Shown here piece after piece: positions 8,716 to 18,792 of a stretch of 33,168 bases of DNA. How positions within the stretch are numbered: position 1 is the stretch's first letter; each line of letters opens with the position of its first letter. Under the pieces are notes generated by a model. That model worked only from the letters and a program-made list of their open reading frames with translations. It made no database searches and had not been told where the DNA came from. The DNA comes from Burkholderiaceae bacterium. GTDB lineage: Bacteria; Pseudomonadota; Gammaproteobacteria; Burkholderiales; Burkholderiaceae_B. A program made the translations under genes and the position numbers. The stretch covers positions 1-33,168 of the forward strand of contig JAFMCG010000010.1 in the NCBI GenBank assembly GCA_017857895.1, written 5' to 3'.

Positions 8716-9888
8716 TTGTTGTTTTGCGTCTTTCAAATGTTGATTCACATCACCCTCACGGGTGGACGCATTGCGGTAATGCTTGCGGGTCTAAATCTGG
8801 GCATGAGCACTTTTGATGTTGGCTTACTGATCGCCCTTTTTGCTTTGATCCCGATGTTTGCTGCCATCTCGATGGGTAGATTGATTGATCGTATTGGGGC
8901 GTTTGGGCCCATGCGGCTTGCTGGTGTGCTGACGGTCACTGGCATCGCCCTGCCTTTTGTTTGGCTGCACTGGGTTTCTCTTGGTATTGCCGCGGTTTTT
9001 ATCGGACTGGGACACGCGGCTTTTCAGCTGGGTACGCAGCAACAACTTGGACAAGCCGAGCCCGAGCAACGGCTTAGAAACTATTCGTGGTTGGCCATGA
9101 CCTTGGCGATATCTGGATTTAGCGGCCCCTTATTGTCCGGGCTTGCGATTGATAATTTAGGGTATCGCTGGGCGTTTGCGTTGCTGACGCTGCCCTCGAT
9201 ATTGGCGCTTTGTGGGCTCATCAAAAAGCGGGCCGTTATCACGGCATCCCACCAGATCAAAGAAACACCTGCGGTTCGACACAAGGCCATCGACCTGCTT
9301 AAGATCCGCGACCTGCGCTACACCTTTGCTGCCAACGGACTTTTGGCGGGCGCTTGGGATACCCACATGTTTCTTGTGCCACTCTATGGCGTGTCACGGG
9401 ATTTTTCAGCGACCACCATCGGCCTCATTCTGGCGGCCTTCGCCCTGGCGACTTTTCTTATTCGAACGGTATTACCCCTGATTCAAAGGTGGGCAAGTCC
9501 TTGGCAGTTGATTCATTTTGCGATGGTTACGACGGGCTTAAATTTCGTGCTGTACCCGCTTTTTGATGAATTCTGGATATTGATGTCGCTGTCCTTTGTG
9601 TTGGGATTGTCATTGGGCTGCACTCAGCCCAGCATTTTGGCGCTTTTGCAGCAACATGCCCCGCCCGGGCGCAAAGCGGAGGCCTTTGGTCTGCGCATGT
9701 CTCTGATCAACGGTTCGCAAGTCTCATTGCCTATCACTTTTGGGGCGTTGGGTGCTTTTATCGGCATCACACCACTTTTTTGGGCGGCAGCACTGGCTGT
9801 CAGTGGTGGCGCTTGGCTGACTCGGCGAGCCGATCGAGAAAAAGCACGGGACAAGCACGCCAAGCCACCCCAAGATACGATAAAGTGA
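8716..9888 (+). CDS. MFS transporter
   Basis: About 12 hydrophobic segments; GRLIDRIGAFGPMR (MFS motif A-like). Start uncertain: TTG at 8716, frame open well upstream. Confidence 0.85.
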   Translation: MLFCVFQMLIHITLTGGRIAVMLAGLNLGMSTFDVGLLIALFALIPMFAAISMGRLIDRIGAFGPMRLAGVLTVTGIALPFVWLHWVSLGIAAVFIGLGHAAFQLGTQQQLGQAEPEQRLRNYSWLAMTLAISGFSGPLLSGLAIDNLGYRWAFALLTLPSILALCGLIKKRAVITASHQIKETPAVRHKAIDLLKIRDLRYTFAANGLLAGAWDTHMFLVPLYGVSRDFSATTIGLILAAFALATFLIRTVLPLIQRWASPWQLIHFAMVTTGLNFVLYPLFDEFWILMSLSFVLGLSLGCTQPSILALLQQHAPPGRKAEAFGLRMSLINGSQVSLPITFGALGAFIGITPLFWAAALAVSGGAWLTRRADREKARDKHAKPPQDTIK

Positions 9889-9936
9889 ACGTTGACCCGC
9901 TGTTTTAACCCTCAAATCAACCGCGAACCAAATGCC

Positions 9937-10596
9937 ATGACTGACTTCAATCCACCGCCAGCTCACGAGATTCGATATTTGAGTCAGACCGAGCGCGAGG
10001 CATCGATGGCGCGCTCACTGAGTGACTGGTCTGGCGACACCGATCTGTGGGTCTATGGCTATGGTTCGTTGATTTGGAACCCTGAGTTTGACCATGCCGA
10101 ACAGCGACTCGGGATCTTACGCGGCCATCACCGATCCCTTTGCCTCTGGTCGCGGGTCAATCGCGGCACTCCCGAAAAGCCTGGATTGGTATTTGGCCTT
10201 GACCGAGGCGGTTCCTGTCGAGGCATGGCTTTCCGAATACGCTCTCAAATCGTGCCTCAAGCCTTCGAGGCCTTATGGCGTCGTGAAATGTCAACGGGTG
10301 CTTATCATCCGCGTTGGCTGCGTTGCGATACCGAACATGGGCCGGTGAAAGCGCTTGCTTTCGTTATCGATCGATCCGGTAGTGGGTACGTCAAAGGCCT
10401 TCCGGATAGCGAAACACTCGAGATTGTGAGTCGCGCCCAAGGCCGCTATGGTCCTTGCCTTGATTATGTGGTTCAAACGCATGAGGCCCTGTGCCTGGCT
10501 GGCATCCGCGACGGTCGGTTAGCGAGGCTCGCCGACCGACTGCAAGAGCGTATTCAGGCGCCTAGCAGCAGACAAAGCTTTACACTGAAGACTTAG
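9937..10596 (+). CDS. chaC: Gamma-glutamylcyclotransferase, ChaC family
   Basis: VYGYGSLIWNPEFDHAEQRLGILRGHHRSLCLWS. ATG at 9937 preferred over the TTG at 9892 in the track. Confidence 0.9.
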   Translation: MTDFNPPPAHEIRYLSQTEREASMARSLSDWSGDTDLWVYGYGSLIWNPEFDHAEQRLGILRGHHRSLCLWSRVNRGTPEKPGLVFGLDRGGSCRGMAFRIRSQIVPQAFEALWRREMSTGAYHPRWLRCDTEHGPVKALAFVIDRSGSGYVKGLPDSETLEIVSRAQGRYGPCLDYVVQTHEALCLAGIRDGRLARLADRLQERIQAPSSRQSFTLKT

Positions 10597-10627
10597 AGTC
10601 CTTTTTTAGACAATTGAGAGCGTCATC

Positions 10628-11260
10628 ATGTCAGTGGCAAACATCCGAATGAACTACGAGAAAGGCGAATTGACTGAGTCGGCCGCCAAAACATCACCCT
10701 TTGAGCAGTTTCAGCTTTGGTTGCAAGAAGCCATTGACTTGCCAGTTGCTGAACCCACGGCCATGGCGTTGGCAACGGCCAACGCCCATGGCAAGCCGTC
10801 GTCTCGCATTGTCTTGCTTAAAGGTTTAGACAATCGCGGCTTTGTCTTCTACACCAATTACGATTCACGCAAAGGTCAAGAACTGCGCCAACAAGCCTGT
10901 GCGAGCCTGCTTTTTTTCTGGCAACCGCTTGAACGCCAAGTCCGCATTGAAGGTGTGATTGAGAAAGTGACCGATCAAGAATCCGACGATTACTACCAAA
11001 GCCGACCCCTCGGTTCCCGTATTGGTGCTTGGGCATCAGCGCAGAGCCAGCCTGTTACCGTTACAGCCCTTCAATTCCGTGTCGAGCAACTCAGGGCTCA
11101 ATACGGCGAGACGCCACCCCGTCCACCCCACTGGGGTGGATACCGCTTGGTTCCCGATTATTTTGAGTTCTGGCAAGGTCGGCCTTCAAGACTCCATGAT
11201 CGCTTAGTCTATAAACCCTCTGCCGATAACGCCTGGGCCATTGAGCGCATTTCACCATGA
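10628..11260 (+). CDS. pdxH: Pyridoxamine 5'-phosphate oxidase
   Basis: PTAMALATANAHGKPSSRIVLLKGLDNRGFVFYTNYDSRKGQEL...WGGYRLVPDYFEFWQGRPSRLHDR. Confidence 0.95.
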   Translation: MSVANIRMNYEKGELTESAAKTSPFEQFQLWLQEAIDLPVAEPTAMALATANAHGKPSSRIVLLKGLDNRGFVFYTNYDSRKGQELRQQACASLLFFWQPLERQVRIEGVIEKVTDQESDDYYQSRPLGSRIGAWASAQSQPVTVTALQFRVEQLRAQYGETPPRPPHWGGYRLVPDYFEFWQGRPSRLHDRLVYKPSADNAWAIERISP

Positions 11261-11793
11261 GTCATCTTGCAGGGGCAGCAAAACCAAGTTTTGACTCTAA
11301 GGCATTTCGCCGCTCTCTCGGTCGATTTCCAACTGGGGTCACCGTGGTCATGGCTGAGGTGCCAGGCGAGCCGCCCGTTGGCCTGACGGTCAGTTCGTTT
11401 AACTCGGTATCGCTCGAGCCTCCCTTGGTCGTTTGGAGCTTATCCAAGCACTCCTCTTCCATGTGGATCTTTGAGCAATGTGAGCGCTACAGCATTCAAG
11501 TTTTGGCCGCTGACCAAGCTGACTTGGCCATGCGCTTTGCCAGTGGCACACATGAGCAACGATTCCTCGACCTGAATTTGACAACTTGCCCCAATGGCTC
11601 GCCTCGATTGGCGTCGCCTGTGGCAGCTTGGTTTGAATGTCACAACCGACACCGTCACCAAGAAGGTGACCATGTGGTGCTCATCGGTGAGGTAGAAAAC
11701 TGTCATCATGCTGATCTGATGCCACTCATTTATCATTCGGGTGGTTTTGACTTAACCCCAGCCGTGCTGTCGGCTGAATCAAACGCACGGTAA
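11257..11793 (+). CDS. Flavin reductase family protein (FMN-binding split barrel)
   Basis: [56 protein letters not shown] overlap with pdxH. Confidence 0.88.
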   Translation: MSHLAGAAKPSFDSKAFRRSLGRFPTGVTVVMAEVPGEPPVGLTVSSFNSVSLEPPLVVWSLSKHSSSMWIFEQCERYSIQVLAADQADLAMRFASGTHEQRFLDLNLTTCPNGSPRLASPVAAWFECHNRHRHQEGDHVVLIGEVENCHHADLMPLIYHSGGFDLTPAVLSAESNAR

Positions 11794-11800
11794 CGAAGCG

Positions 11801-12910
11801 ATGGATATTGAATGTGTGGTGGTCGGCGCCGGTGTTGTGGGATTGGCCACAGCTCGCGCCCTTGCCCAAGCCGGTGTAGAAGTACTGGTCGTTGAACAAG
11901 CCGCCATGATTGGGAGCGGCACCAGTTCGAGAAGTTCTGAAGTGATCCATGCTGGCATTTACTACCCAGCAAACAGCCTGAAAGCCAAGCTGTGCGTTCA
12001 AGGCAAACACCTCCTTTATGAGTATTGCCAAGCCAATGGCGTGGCGCATGCGCGCCTAGGCAAACTCGTGGTGGCCACGAACGAAGAAGAAAAGGGTACG
12101 CTGGCGGGCATTATTGAAAAGGCACGCGCCAATGGCGTTGATGACATGCAGTGGTTAGATCAGGCGCAGGCGCAGGCCCTTGAACCTGCGCTACGCTGTA
12201 CGGCTGCGCTTTTGTCACCGTCTAGCGGCATTGTCGACAGTCATGGTTTGATGCTGGCCTACCAGGGCGACGCGGAAAACGCCGGTGCGCAATGTGTTTT
12301 TCACAGTCCATTGATTCATGCCAGGGTTCTTCAACCTGAAGGCTTTGAAGTCTCCTTTGGTGGTAGCGACCCCATTACCTTGAGCTGCAAAATGCTGGTG
12401 AATGCCGCAGGCCTTAACGCACCACTGCTAGCCAACCGTATCGAAGGTTTAGATCCAAAGTTTGTGCCCCAAGCCTATATGTGCAAAGGCAGCTACTTTA
12501 GTTTGCAAGGCAAAGCACCCTTTCGGCATCTCATCTATCCCGTGCCCCAGCGTGCGGGGTTAGGCGTTCATTTGACGCTAGACCTCGGTGGGCAGGCCAA
12601 ATTCGGGCCCGACACGCAGTGGATCACCGAAGAAAACTATGACATCGACCCGAGCCGAGGCGACAGCTTTTACGAGGCTGTTCGGCGTTATTGGCCCGAA
12701 CTTCGAGATGGTGCACTCCAACCCGACTACACTGGCATAAGACCCAAAATTTCGGGGCCTGATGAGCCTGCTGCCGATTTCATGATCTCAGACGCCAGTC
12801 ACCATCACATTAATGGATTGGTGAACTTGTTTGGGATTGAGTCTCCTGGCATCACGTCTTCCTTGGCGCTCGCCTTACACGTCAAGTCAGCACTACTAGA
12901 CGGTCGTTAA
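11801..12910 (+). CDS. NAD(P)/FAD-dependent oxidoreductase, L-2-hydroxyglutarate oxidase (LhgO)-like
   Basis: [28 protein letters not shown] dinucleotide-binding motif; [28 protein letters not shown]. Confidence 0.88.
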   Translation: MDIECVVVGAGVVGLATARALAQAGVEVLVVEQAAMIGSGTSSRSSEVIHAGIYYPANSLKAKLCVQGKHLLYEYCQANGVAHARLGKLVVATNEEEKGTLAGIIEKARANGVDDMQWLDQAQAQALEPALRCTAALLSPSSGIVDSHGLMLAYQGDAENAGAQCVFHSPLIHARVLQPEGFEVSFGGSDPITLSCKMLVNAAGLNAPLLANRIEGLDPKFVPQAYMCKGSYFSLQGKAPFRHLIYPVPQRAGLGVHLTLDLGGQAKFGPDTQWITEENYDIDPSRGDSFYEAVRRYWPELRDGALQPDYTGIRPKISGPDEPAADFMISDASHHHINGLVNLFGIESPGITSSLALALHVKSALLDGR

Positions 12911-12968
12911 AAACGACGGCTTAAAGCTGTTGGCTGAGTTTCACTTTTTTTACTGCCATTTCTCGATC

Positions 12969-13823
12969 ATGACTCAAAAAGACTTTATTTTGACCCTGGC
13001 TTGCCCAGACCGTCGCGGTATCGTGCACCACGTATCAGGTTTGCTGCTGGCCCACGATGGCAATATTTTGGATGCCCAGCAATTTGCAGATGAGCAGACT
13101 GGTCAGTTTTTTTTGCGGGTGCACTTCGCGCTCGCGGCACCGGTTCAAATTGAAGCGGTGCAAAAAGACTTGCGCGAGAGCGAAGCTGCCTTTCAGATGC
13201 AGTGGCAAGTCCACGACTCTCAGAAAAAAGCGCGCCTACTGATTATGGTCAGCAAGCAAGGACATTGCTTAAATGATCTTTTGTTTCGCATCAAAACGAA
13301 TCAGTTTCCCGCTGAGATTGCCGCTGTGGTCTCTAATCATCAAGACTTTGAAGGGCTTGTGACATCCTATGGCGTGCCTTTTCATTATTTACCCATCACG
13401 CCAAATACCAAAACCGCTCAAGAATCACGCCTTTTGGCTGTCATCGCTGCCGAGCAAATTGATCTGGTGGTGCTTGCCCGCTACATGCAAGTGCTGTCGC
13501 CCGACCTGTGTCGCGCACTCAGTGGCAGAGCGATTAATATCCATCACAGTTTTTTACCGAGCTTTAAAGGGGCTCGTCCCTACCACCAAGCGCACGCGCG
13601 CGGCGTTAAAATCATTGGTGCAACAGCGCACTATGTGACTGAAGATCTCGATGAAGGACCGATCATTGAGCAAGATATTGAGCGCGTAGATCACGCCATG
13701 AGCATTGAGGACTTCACGCAAGTGGGCAGCGATGTGGAGTCTTTGGTGCTCTCTCGTGCGGTGCGTAGCCATGTTGAGCACCGCATTTTGCTAAATGGTA
13801 AGCGCACGGTGGTATTTCGCTAA
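12969..13823 (+). CDS. purU: Formyltetrahydrofolate deformylase
   Basis: N-terminal ACT domain (ACPDRRGIVHHVSGLL) plus formyltransferase fold (INIHHSFLPSFKGARPYHQAHARGVKIIGATAHYVTEDLDEGPIIEQ). ATG at 12969 preferred over the track start. Confidence 0.93.
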   Translation: MTQKDFILTLACPDRRGIVHHVSGLLLAHDGNILDAQQFADEQTGQFFLRVHFALAAPVQIEAVQKDLRESEAAFQMQWQVHDSQKKARLLIMVSKQGHCLNDLLFRIKTNQFPAEIAAVVSNHQDFEGLVTSYGVPFHYLPITPNTKTAQESRLLAVIAAEQIDLVVLARYMQVLSPDLCRALSGRAINIHHSFLPSFKGARPYHQAHARGVKIIGATAHYVTEDLDEGPIIEQDIERVDHAMSIEDFTQVGSDVESLVLSRAVRSHVEHRILLNGKRTVVFR

Positions 13824-13893
13824 CAAACCCCTTATGCTCAAATGATCAGCAATACCCGAGAACAGCACACAGATTTTTGGAGCAATAGCCTGC

Positions 13894-14874
13894 ATGCAAA
13901 GCGATGATCAACTGCCATTAGCCACTTGGGGACAAGCCTTGGCGGCGGCTCGCACCGAACAAGGCCTCGGGGTTGTTGAGACGGCACGCGAATTGATGCT
14001 GTCGCCATCTCAATTGCGTGGTATTGAAGGTGGCGACATGCAATCTTTTCATGGGCCAGGCTATTACTTTAGAGCAGTGCAAAAATATGCCAACCGACTC
14101 AATATTGTTCTAGACCCTGCGGTCGAGTCTTTGCCGCTAACCGATAGCCAAATCGGGATGCAGCGGCTTAACAAAAACTCACCTGAGTCTCATGCGAGCG
14201 CCACAGCGACCCTCTCCAGACGACAGTCAACACTGGATAATGGGTTAAGGGTTGCTCCTTTTCGCTCGCGCAGCAGCCGCATTGGAATGGTTTTGGGTGT
14301 GATTCTGGTTTTTGCCGTGGCTTTGGGCATCTATCTTTCCGTTGAGGAAGGTTGGCCAAACAAACAGAATACCCAGGTTACTAATGGCATGGCGCCACCA
14401 TCACCGCCAGGCAAGTCAGTTGAGGCAATCGCCATACCGGTCAAACCAGATCTTGGCGCGCCAGCAAGCGTCTCTCGACAAAGCCCTAGCCCTGCAGCGG
14501 AACCGTTGCTTGTTTCGCCATCAGCTACTGAGGCAGTCAGTGCGGTTGAGCCACTGACTGCCGCTCCATCAGCCTCACCAGAACCCGCACCCGCACTGAA
14601 ACCACCGCCTGCGCCACCACCGCCACCAGCGGATATCTTCGAGGCACGGTTTACAGCGGATTGTTGGGTGGAAGTTCGATACAAAGATGGCCGAGTCGAG
14701 CAGAAGGTTTACACCGAGCGCGACATTCTGACGGTTCCCGTTGATGAGATCAGGAGCATGGTGCTTGGGAACGCCGCCGCGGTCTGGGCTCAAAGGCGAG
14801 GACAATCCTTTGACGTGATGACATTCGCTGGCGGCAGGAACGTGTCGCGAATCAGTGAAGGTGATCTTCGATAA
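13894..14874 (+). CDS. RodZ-like HTH / transmembrane / DUF4115 protein
   Basis: N-terminal RodZ-type HTH (LAAARTEQGLGVVETARELMLSPSQLRGIEGG), one TM segment, Pro-rich linker, C-terminal DUF4115-like domain (WVEVRYKDGR...VLGNAAAV). Confidence 0.78.
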   Translation: MQSDDQLPLATWGQALAAARTEQGLGVVETARELMLSPSQLRGIEGGDMQSFHGPGYYFRAVQKYANRLNIVLDPAVESLPLTDSQIGMQRLNKNSPESHASATATLSRRQSTLDNGLRVAPFRSRSSRIGMVLGVILVFAVALGIYLSVEEGWPNKQNTQVTNGMAPPSPPGKSVEAIAIPVKPDLGAPASVSRQSPSPAAEPLLVSPSATEAVSAVEPLTAAPSASPEPAPALKPPPAPPPPPADIFEARFTADCWVEVRYKDGRVEQKVYTERDILTVPVDEIRSMVLGNAAAVWAQRRGQSFDVMTFAGGRNVSRISEGDLR

Positions 14875-14938
14875 TCATTAAGCGCACCAGTGAGTCTTGG
14901 ATGTAGGATATGGCAATATATTCCATCGGGAGACTCGC

Positions 14939-16633
14939 ATGCAGATCAGTAAGCAAGAAATTGACACGCTGCACCCCGTGCCGGATGCGCGCGGCATCAA
15001 CCTCTATACCGCTGACGCCTGTCACCGCCTGGCTGGCTGCTACCTATCAGCCGAACTTCAGACTCATTTAGAGCCGCACTTCTCTCGCCTAGGCGCACTT
15101 GCTGGACAACATTTGGATGATTTGGCTGGCGTTGCGGACAAACACCCGCCCAAGCTATCGGTGCGCACCCGAGCCGGCATAGACGAATCTCGCATTGAAA
15201 AGCATCCAGCCTACGTTGAGCTAGAGCGCTGGGCCTACAGCGAGTTTGGCTTGGCTGCCATGTCTCATCGTGGTGGTGTACTGGGCTGGCCCGAGCCGAT
15301 GCCCCCAGCAGCGAAGTACGCGCTGACATATCTTTTTGTGCAAGCCGAGTTTGGACTGTGCTGTCCTGTGAGCATGACTGACTCTTTGGCGCGTACGCTC
15401 AAAAAGTTCGGTGATCCCGCGCTAGTCGAACAAGTACTGCCCATGGTTACCACGCAGGATTTTGATGCGTTACACCAGGGTGCCATGTTCATGACAGAAC
15501 AAGGTGCGGGCTCTGACGTCAGCGCCACCGCCACCACGGCCACTTTGCAGGCCGATGGCCGCTGGACGCTCAATGGCGACAAATGGTTTTGTTCAAACCC
15601 AGATGCTGGTTTCGCAATGGTACTAGCGCGTTCAGAGACAGAACCTGGCCTCAAAGGGGTTTCTTTATTTTTACTGCCTCGCAAGCTTCCCAATGGCTCG
15701 CTAAATCACTATCGAATTTTGCGGCTCAAGGACAAGCTTGGCACGCGCTCTATGGCCAGTGGCGAAATTCGTCTTGACGGCGCTTTCGCGTGGCTAGTGG
15801 GTGAACGCGGCAAGGGCTTTAATCACATGGCCGACATGATTAATAATTCACGGCTTTCAAACGGCGTTCGAGCCGCCGGCCTGATGCGTCGAGCCCTCAC
15901 CGAAGCGCTGTATGTTTCCAAAAACCGTCAAGCCTTCGGAAAACGCTTAATTGATATGCCGTTAATGCAACGCCAGCTTTGCAAAATGGCGGTTTGGACA
16001 GAGCAAGCAAGAACCATGGTGTTTCAAACCGCACAAGCCCTTCAGGCGTTTGACCAAGACAGTAGCAAGCGACCGCTGGCTCGCATACTCACGCCCTTGA
16101 TTAAATTTCGTGCCTGCCGCGATGCCCGTAAAGTCACCGGTGACGCCATGGAGGTTCGCGGTGGCTGTGGTTACATCGAGGAATGGTCTGATCCCCGCTT
16201 ACTTCGAGATGCACATCTTGGCTCGATTTGGGAAGGCACCAGCAATATCGTGGCTTTGGATGTTTTGCGCGCCATCCAACGAGAAAACGCCTTACCTGCC
16301 CTGCGTGAACACGTGACGCAACTGCTGGCGCAAGGTTTACCCGTGAGCGACGAACTGGCTGCACTTGAAAAAGAACGCATTGATGCCGCCTTTGCATTCG
16401 CCGAATATTCTGCTGCCAGTGCCGACTATGCGCTTGCGCGCCAAGTCGGCACCGCGTTGTATAACGTGATCACCATGGCAGGTATGCGATGGGAAGCAAA
16501 AGTCGCTGAAATGCCCATGCGAAGCCGTTTGGCCGACATGGTGCTCACTCAACGCCTATGTGCGCGAGATCCGATTAACGATGCCACACCGGCCGATGAT
16601 GTGCTGGTGCAATGGCTGGCCCAAGGTGTTTGA
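14939..16633 (+). CDS. Acyl-CoA dehydrogenase, AidB-like
   Basis: FMTEQGAGSDVSA, WTLNGDKWFCSNPDAGFAMVLAR, GGCGYIEEWSDPRLLRDAHLGSIWEGTSNIVALDV. ATG at 14939 preferred. Confidence 0.88.
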   Translation: MQISKQEIDTLHPVPDARGINLYTADACHRLAGCYLSAELQTHLEPHFSRLGALAGQHLDDLAGVADKHPPKLSVRTRAGIDESRIEKHPAYVELERWAYSEFGLAAMSHRGGVLGWPEPMPPAAKYALTYLFVQAEFGLCCPVSMTDSLARTLKKFGDPALVEQVLPMVTTQDFDALHQGAMFMTEQGAGSDVSATATTATLQADGRWTLNGDKWFCSNPDAGFAMVLARSETEPGLKGVSLFLLPRKLPNGSLNHYRILRLKDKLGTRSMASGEIRLDGAFAWLVGERGKGFNHMADMINNSRLSNGVRAAGLMRRALTEALYVSKNRQAFGKRLIDMPLMQRQLCKMAVWTEQARTMVFQTAQALQAFDQDSSKRPLARILTPLIKFRACRDARKVTGDAMEVRGGCGYIEEWSDPRLLRDAHLGSIWEGTSNIVALDVLRAIQRENALPALREHVTQLLAQGLPVSDELAALEKERIDAAFAFAEYSAASADYALARQVGTALYNVITMAGMRWEAKVAEMPMRSRLADMVLTQRLCARDPINDATPADDVLVQWLAQGV

Positions 16634-16634
16634 A

Positions 16635-17801
16635 ATGTGGCAAAGTCTCTCTAGCAGCAACCCGTCAAGTCATTCGCCTAGAGGCGCCCTTTCAGGTATC
16701 CGAGTGGTTGACTTAAGCCGTGTACTGGGTGGGCCGTTTTGCACCCAGATTTTGGGGGATCATGGCGCTGAAGTTTTAAAGCTCGAACCGCCTACCGGTG
16801 ACGAAACTCGCCACTGGGGCCCACCTTTTGAATCAGGTTTGGCCTCCTATTTTGTGGGGGTGAATCGCAACAAGACTGGCCTAACACTGGATCTGTCACA
16901 TGCCGAAGGCCGACAATTCCTTAGGTCTTTGCTGGTTGATGCCGATGTGCTCATCGAGAACTTTAAAACCGGTACCCTCGAAAAATGGGGACTCGGTTAC
17001 GAGACTTTAAAAGAAGCGTTTCCGCGTCTGATTCACTGTCGCGTCAGTGGCTTTGGGGCCGATGGCCCGCTTGGCGGCATGCCAGGCTACGATGCGTGCG
17101 CCCAAGCCATGTGTGGCCTGATGAGTGTCAACGGCGAAAAAGAGGCACCACCAACCCGCGTGGGGCTGCCCGTTGTCGATATGGTGACCGGTTTAAATGC
17201 CACCATTGCTATTCTGATGGCCCTGCAAGAACGTCATCAAAGTCACTTGGGCCAATTTTTAGACATCACCCTTTTTGATTGCGCCATATCACTTTTGCAT
17301 CCGCACGCAGCGAATTATTTTGGCAGCGGCAACATACCCCAGCGGTCAGGTAATGCACATCCCAACATCGCCCCTTACGAAACGGTCAGCACCGCTAAGG
17401 GTGAACTGTTTTTGGCAATTGGTAATGATCGGCAATTCAAACAACTGGCGATTGAGCTTGGTGAACCGTCCCTATCGCAAGACCCGCGTTTTCTCACCAA
17501 CGCCGATCGATTGGCTAACCGCCCAGCGCTGCACGCTTGTTTGAAGCGGCTGTTAAACCAATCCGAAGCCAATACCTTGGCCATCAAACTGCTTAAAGCG
17601 GGTGTGCCGGCTGCGCCTGTGCTCAATGTCGAGGAGATTTTGCATCACCCTCACACTGAACACCGTGGCATGGTTTTAGACAAAGACGGTTATCGCGGCA
17701 TCGCCTCACCGGTCAAACTATCTCGAACCCCAGCGCAGTTGCGCCAACTGCCACCCGGTTTTAAGGCGTTGCCTCAGACCCCACCGACTGAGCACTCTTA
17801 A
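16635..17801 (+). CDS. CaiB/BaiF family CoA-transferase
   Basis: LSGIRVVDLSRVLGGPFCTQILGDHGAEVLKLEPPTGDETR...YFVGVNRNKTGLTLDL. ATG at 16635 follows the upstream stop. Confidence 0.92.
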   Translation: MWQSLSSSNPSSHSPRGALSGIRVVDLSRVLGGPFCTQILGDHGAEVLKLEPPTGDETRHWGPPFESGLASYFVGVNRNKTGLTLDLSHAEGRQFLRSLLVDADVLIENFKTGTLEKWGLGYETLKEAFPRLIHCRVSGFGADGPLGGMPGYDACAQAMCGLMSVNGEKEAPPTRVGLPVVDMVTGLNATIAILMALQERHQSHLGQFLDITLFDCAISLLHPHAANYFGSGNIPQRSGNAHPNIAPYETVSTAKGELFLAIGNDRQFKQLAIELGEPSLSQDPRFLTNADRLANRPALHACLKRLLNQSEANTLAIKLLKAGVPAAPVLNVEEILHHPHTEHRGMVLDKDGYRGIASPVKLSRTPAQLRQLPPGFKALPQTPPTEHS

Positions 17802-18672
17802 TGAGCCACTGCTCGAACGACTGAAGTGCCGCTGTCACTTCAGTGCGTTCGGGGTAACCAAAGAAGTAGCCTTGAGAAACCGGCAGTGGTTGGTTCACAG
17901 GCCTTACCAACTGACCGGCATCGAGCGCCTGTTGCACCAAAAATCGGGGTACCAAGCCAACACCGAGTCCTGCCTGAGCCGCTGCGATGACCATCGAAAA
18001 CACCTCATAGCGGGGTCCACCGGCGACTTGTGGTGGATACGGCAAGCCGGCCTGTGCATACCAATCACGCCAAGCATCCGGGCGTGAAACCAAATGGAAA
18101 TGCGCAAGCTGGTTTAATACGCTCCCGTCGCTTGAGCCCTTAATCAAGTGCTTAGGCGCACAAACGGGTACCAATTCCTGCTCTGGAAAAAGCATCGTAC
18201 CGTGGGTCCCAGGCCAAATCGCATGGCTATGGTAGATGGCGCCATCAAACGGTTGGTCGTTGAATTGGAATGGCAAGGTCCTGAGCGATAAGCTGACCGA
18301 AATATCAGGGCATTGTTTTTGAAACTCGGGCAGTCGCGGAATGAGCCAATGGGCTGCCAATGTCGGTAGCACAGCGATATGAAGGCGTCGACCAATACTG
18401 GCACGACTCATGAGGCTGAAGGTGTCTTTTTCGATATGATCCAGATGTTGACGAATACGAGCCGCATATTCAGCGCCAGCATCGGTCAACGCGACGCGCC
18501 GACGAACCCGGGTGAACAACTGAACGCCAAGCCGGGCTTCTAAGGCACTGACTTGCCGATGCACTGCGCTATGGGTTAATGACAGTTCTTCAGCCGCCCG
18601 GGAAAAACCACCTAACCGGGCGGTGGCCTCAAAGGCCTGTAATGCGCTCAAATTGGGAATGCCTTTTCTCAT
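17761..18672 (-). CDS. LysR-family transcriptional regulator (GcvA-like)
   Basis: LSALQAFEATARLGGFSRAAEELSLTHSAVHRQVSALEARLGVQLFTR wing-HTH. Start MRKGIPNL at 18672 preferred over 18708. Confidence 0.92.
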   Translation of the reverse strand: MRKGIPNLSALQAFEATARLGGFSRAAEELSLTHSAVHRQVSALEARLGVQLFTRVRRRVALTDAGAEYAARIRQHLDHIEKDTFSLMSRASIGRRLHIAVLPTLAAHWLIPRLPEFQKQCPDISVSLSLRTLPFQFNDQPFDGAIYHSHAIWPGTHGTMLFPEQELVPVCAPKHLIKGSSDGSVLNQLAHFHLVSRPDAWRDWYAQAGLPYPPQVAGGPRYEVFSMVIAAAQAGLGVGLVPRFLVQQALDAGQLVRPVNQPLPVSQGYFFGYPERTEVTAALQSFEQWLIKSAQSVGSEATP

Positions 18673-18792
18673 GTTGCTGGTATCCGTTATCGTGTCACTG
18701 ACACACAAGAATGTGCGATTTTATCAATTGCAATGTGCAAACGATGAACATATCCTTACAACAATGCGTTTATAAACATAAGAGACAACAAA

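Noticed and set aside
14580-14640. Pro-rich low-complexity stretch in the RodZ-like gene (CCACC repeats)
   Set aside because: Typical periplasmic linker of RodZ-type proteins; not a separate element.
15265-15693. 142-aa minus-strand ORF
   Set aside because: Fully antisense within the acyl-CoA dehydrogenase gene; no family resemblance.
18709-18792. LysR box in the LysR/TPP-enzyme divergent region
   Set aside because: An ATTGCAAT palindrome is present, but no convincing T-N11-A arrangement could be singled out by eye.
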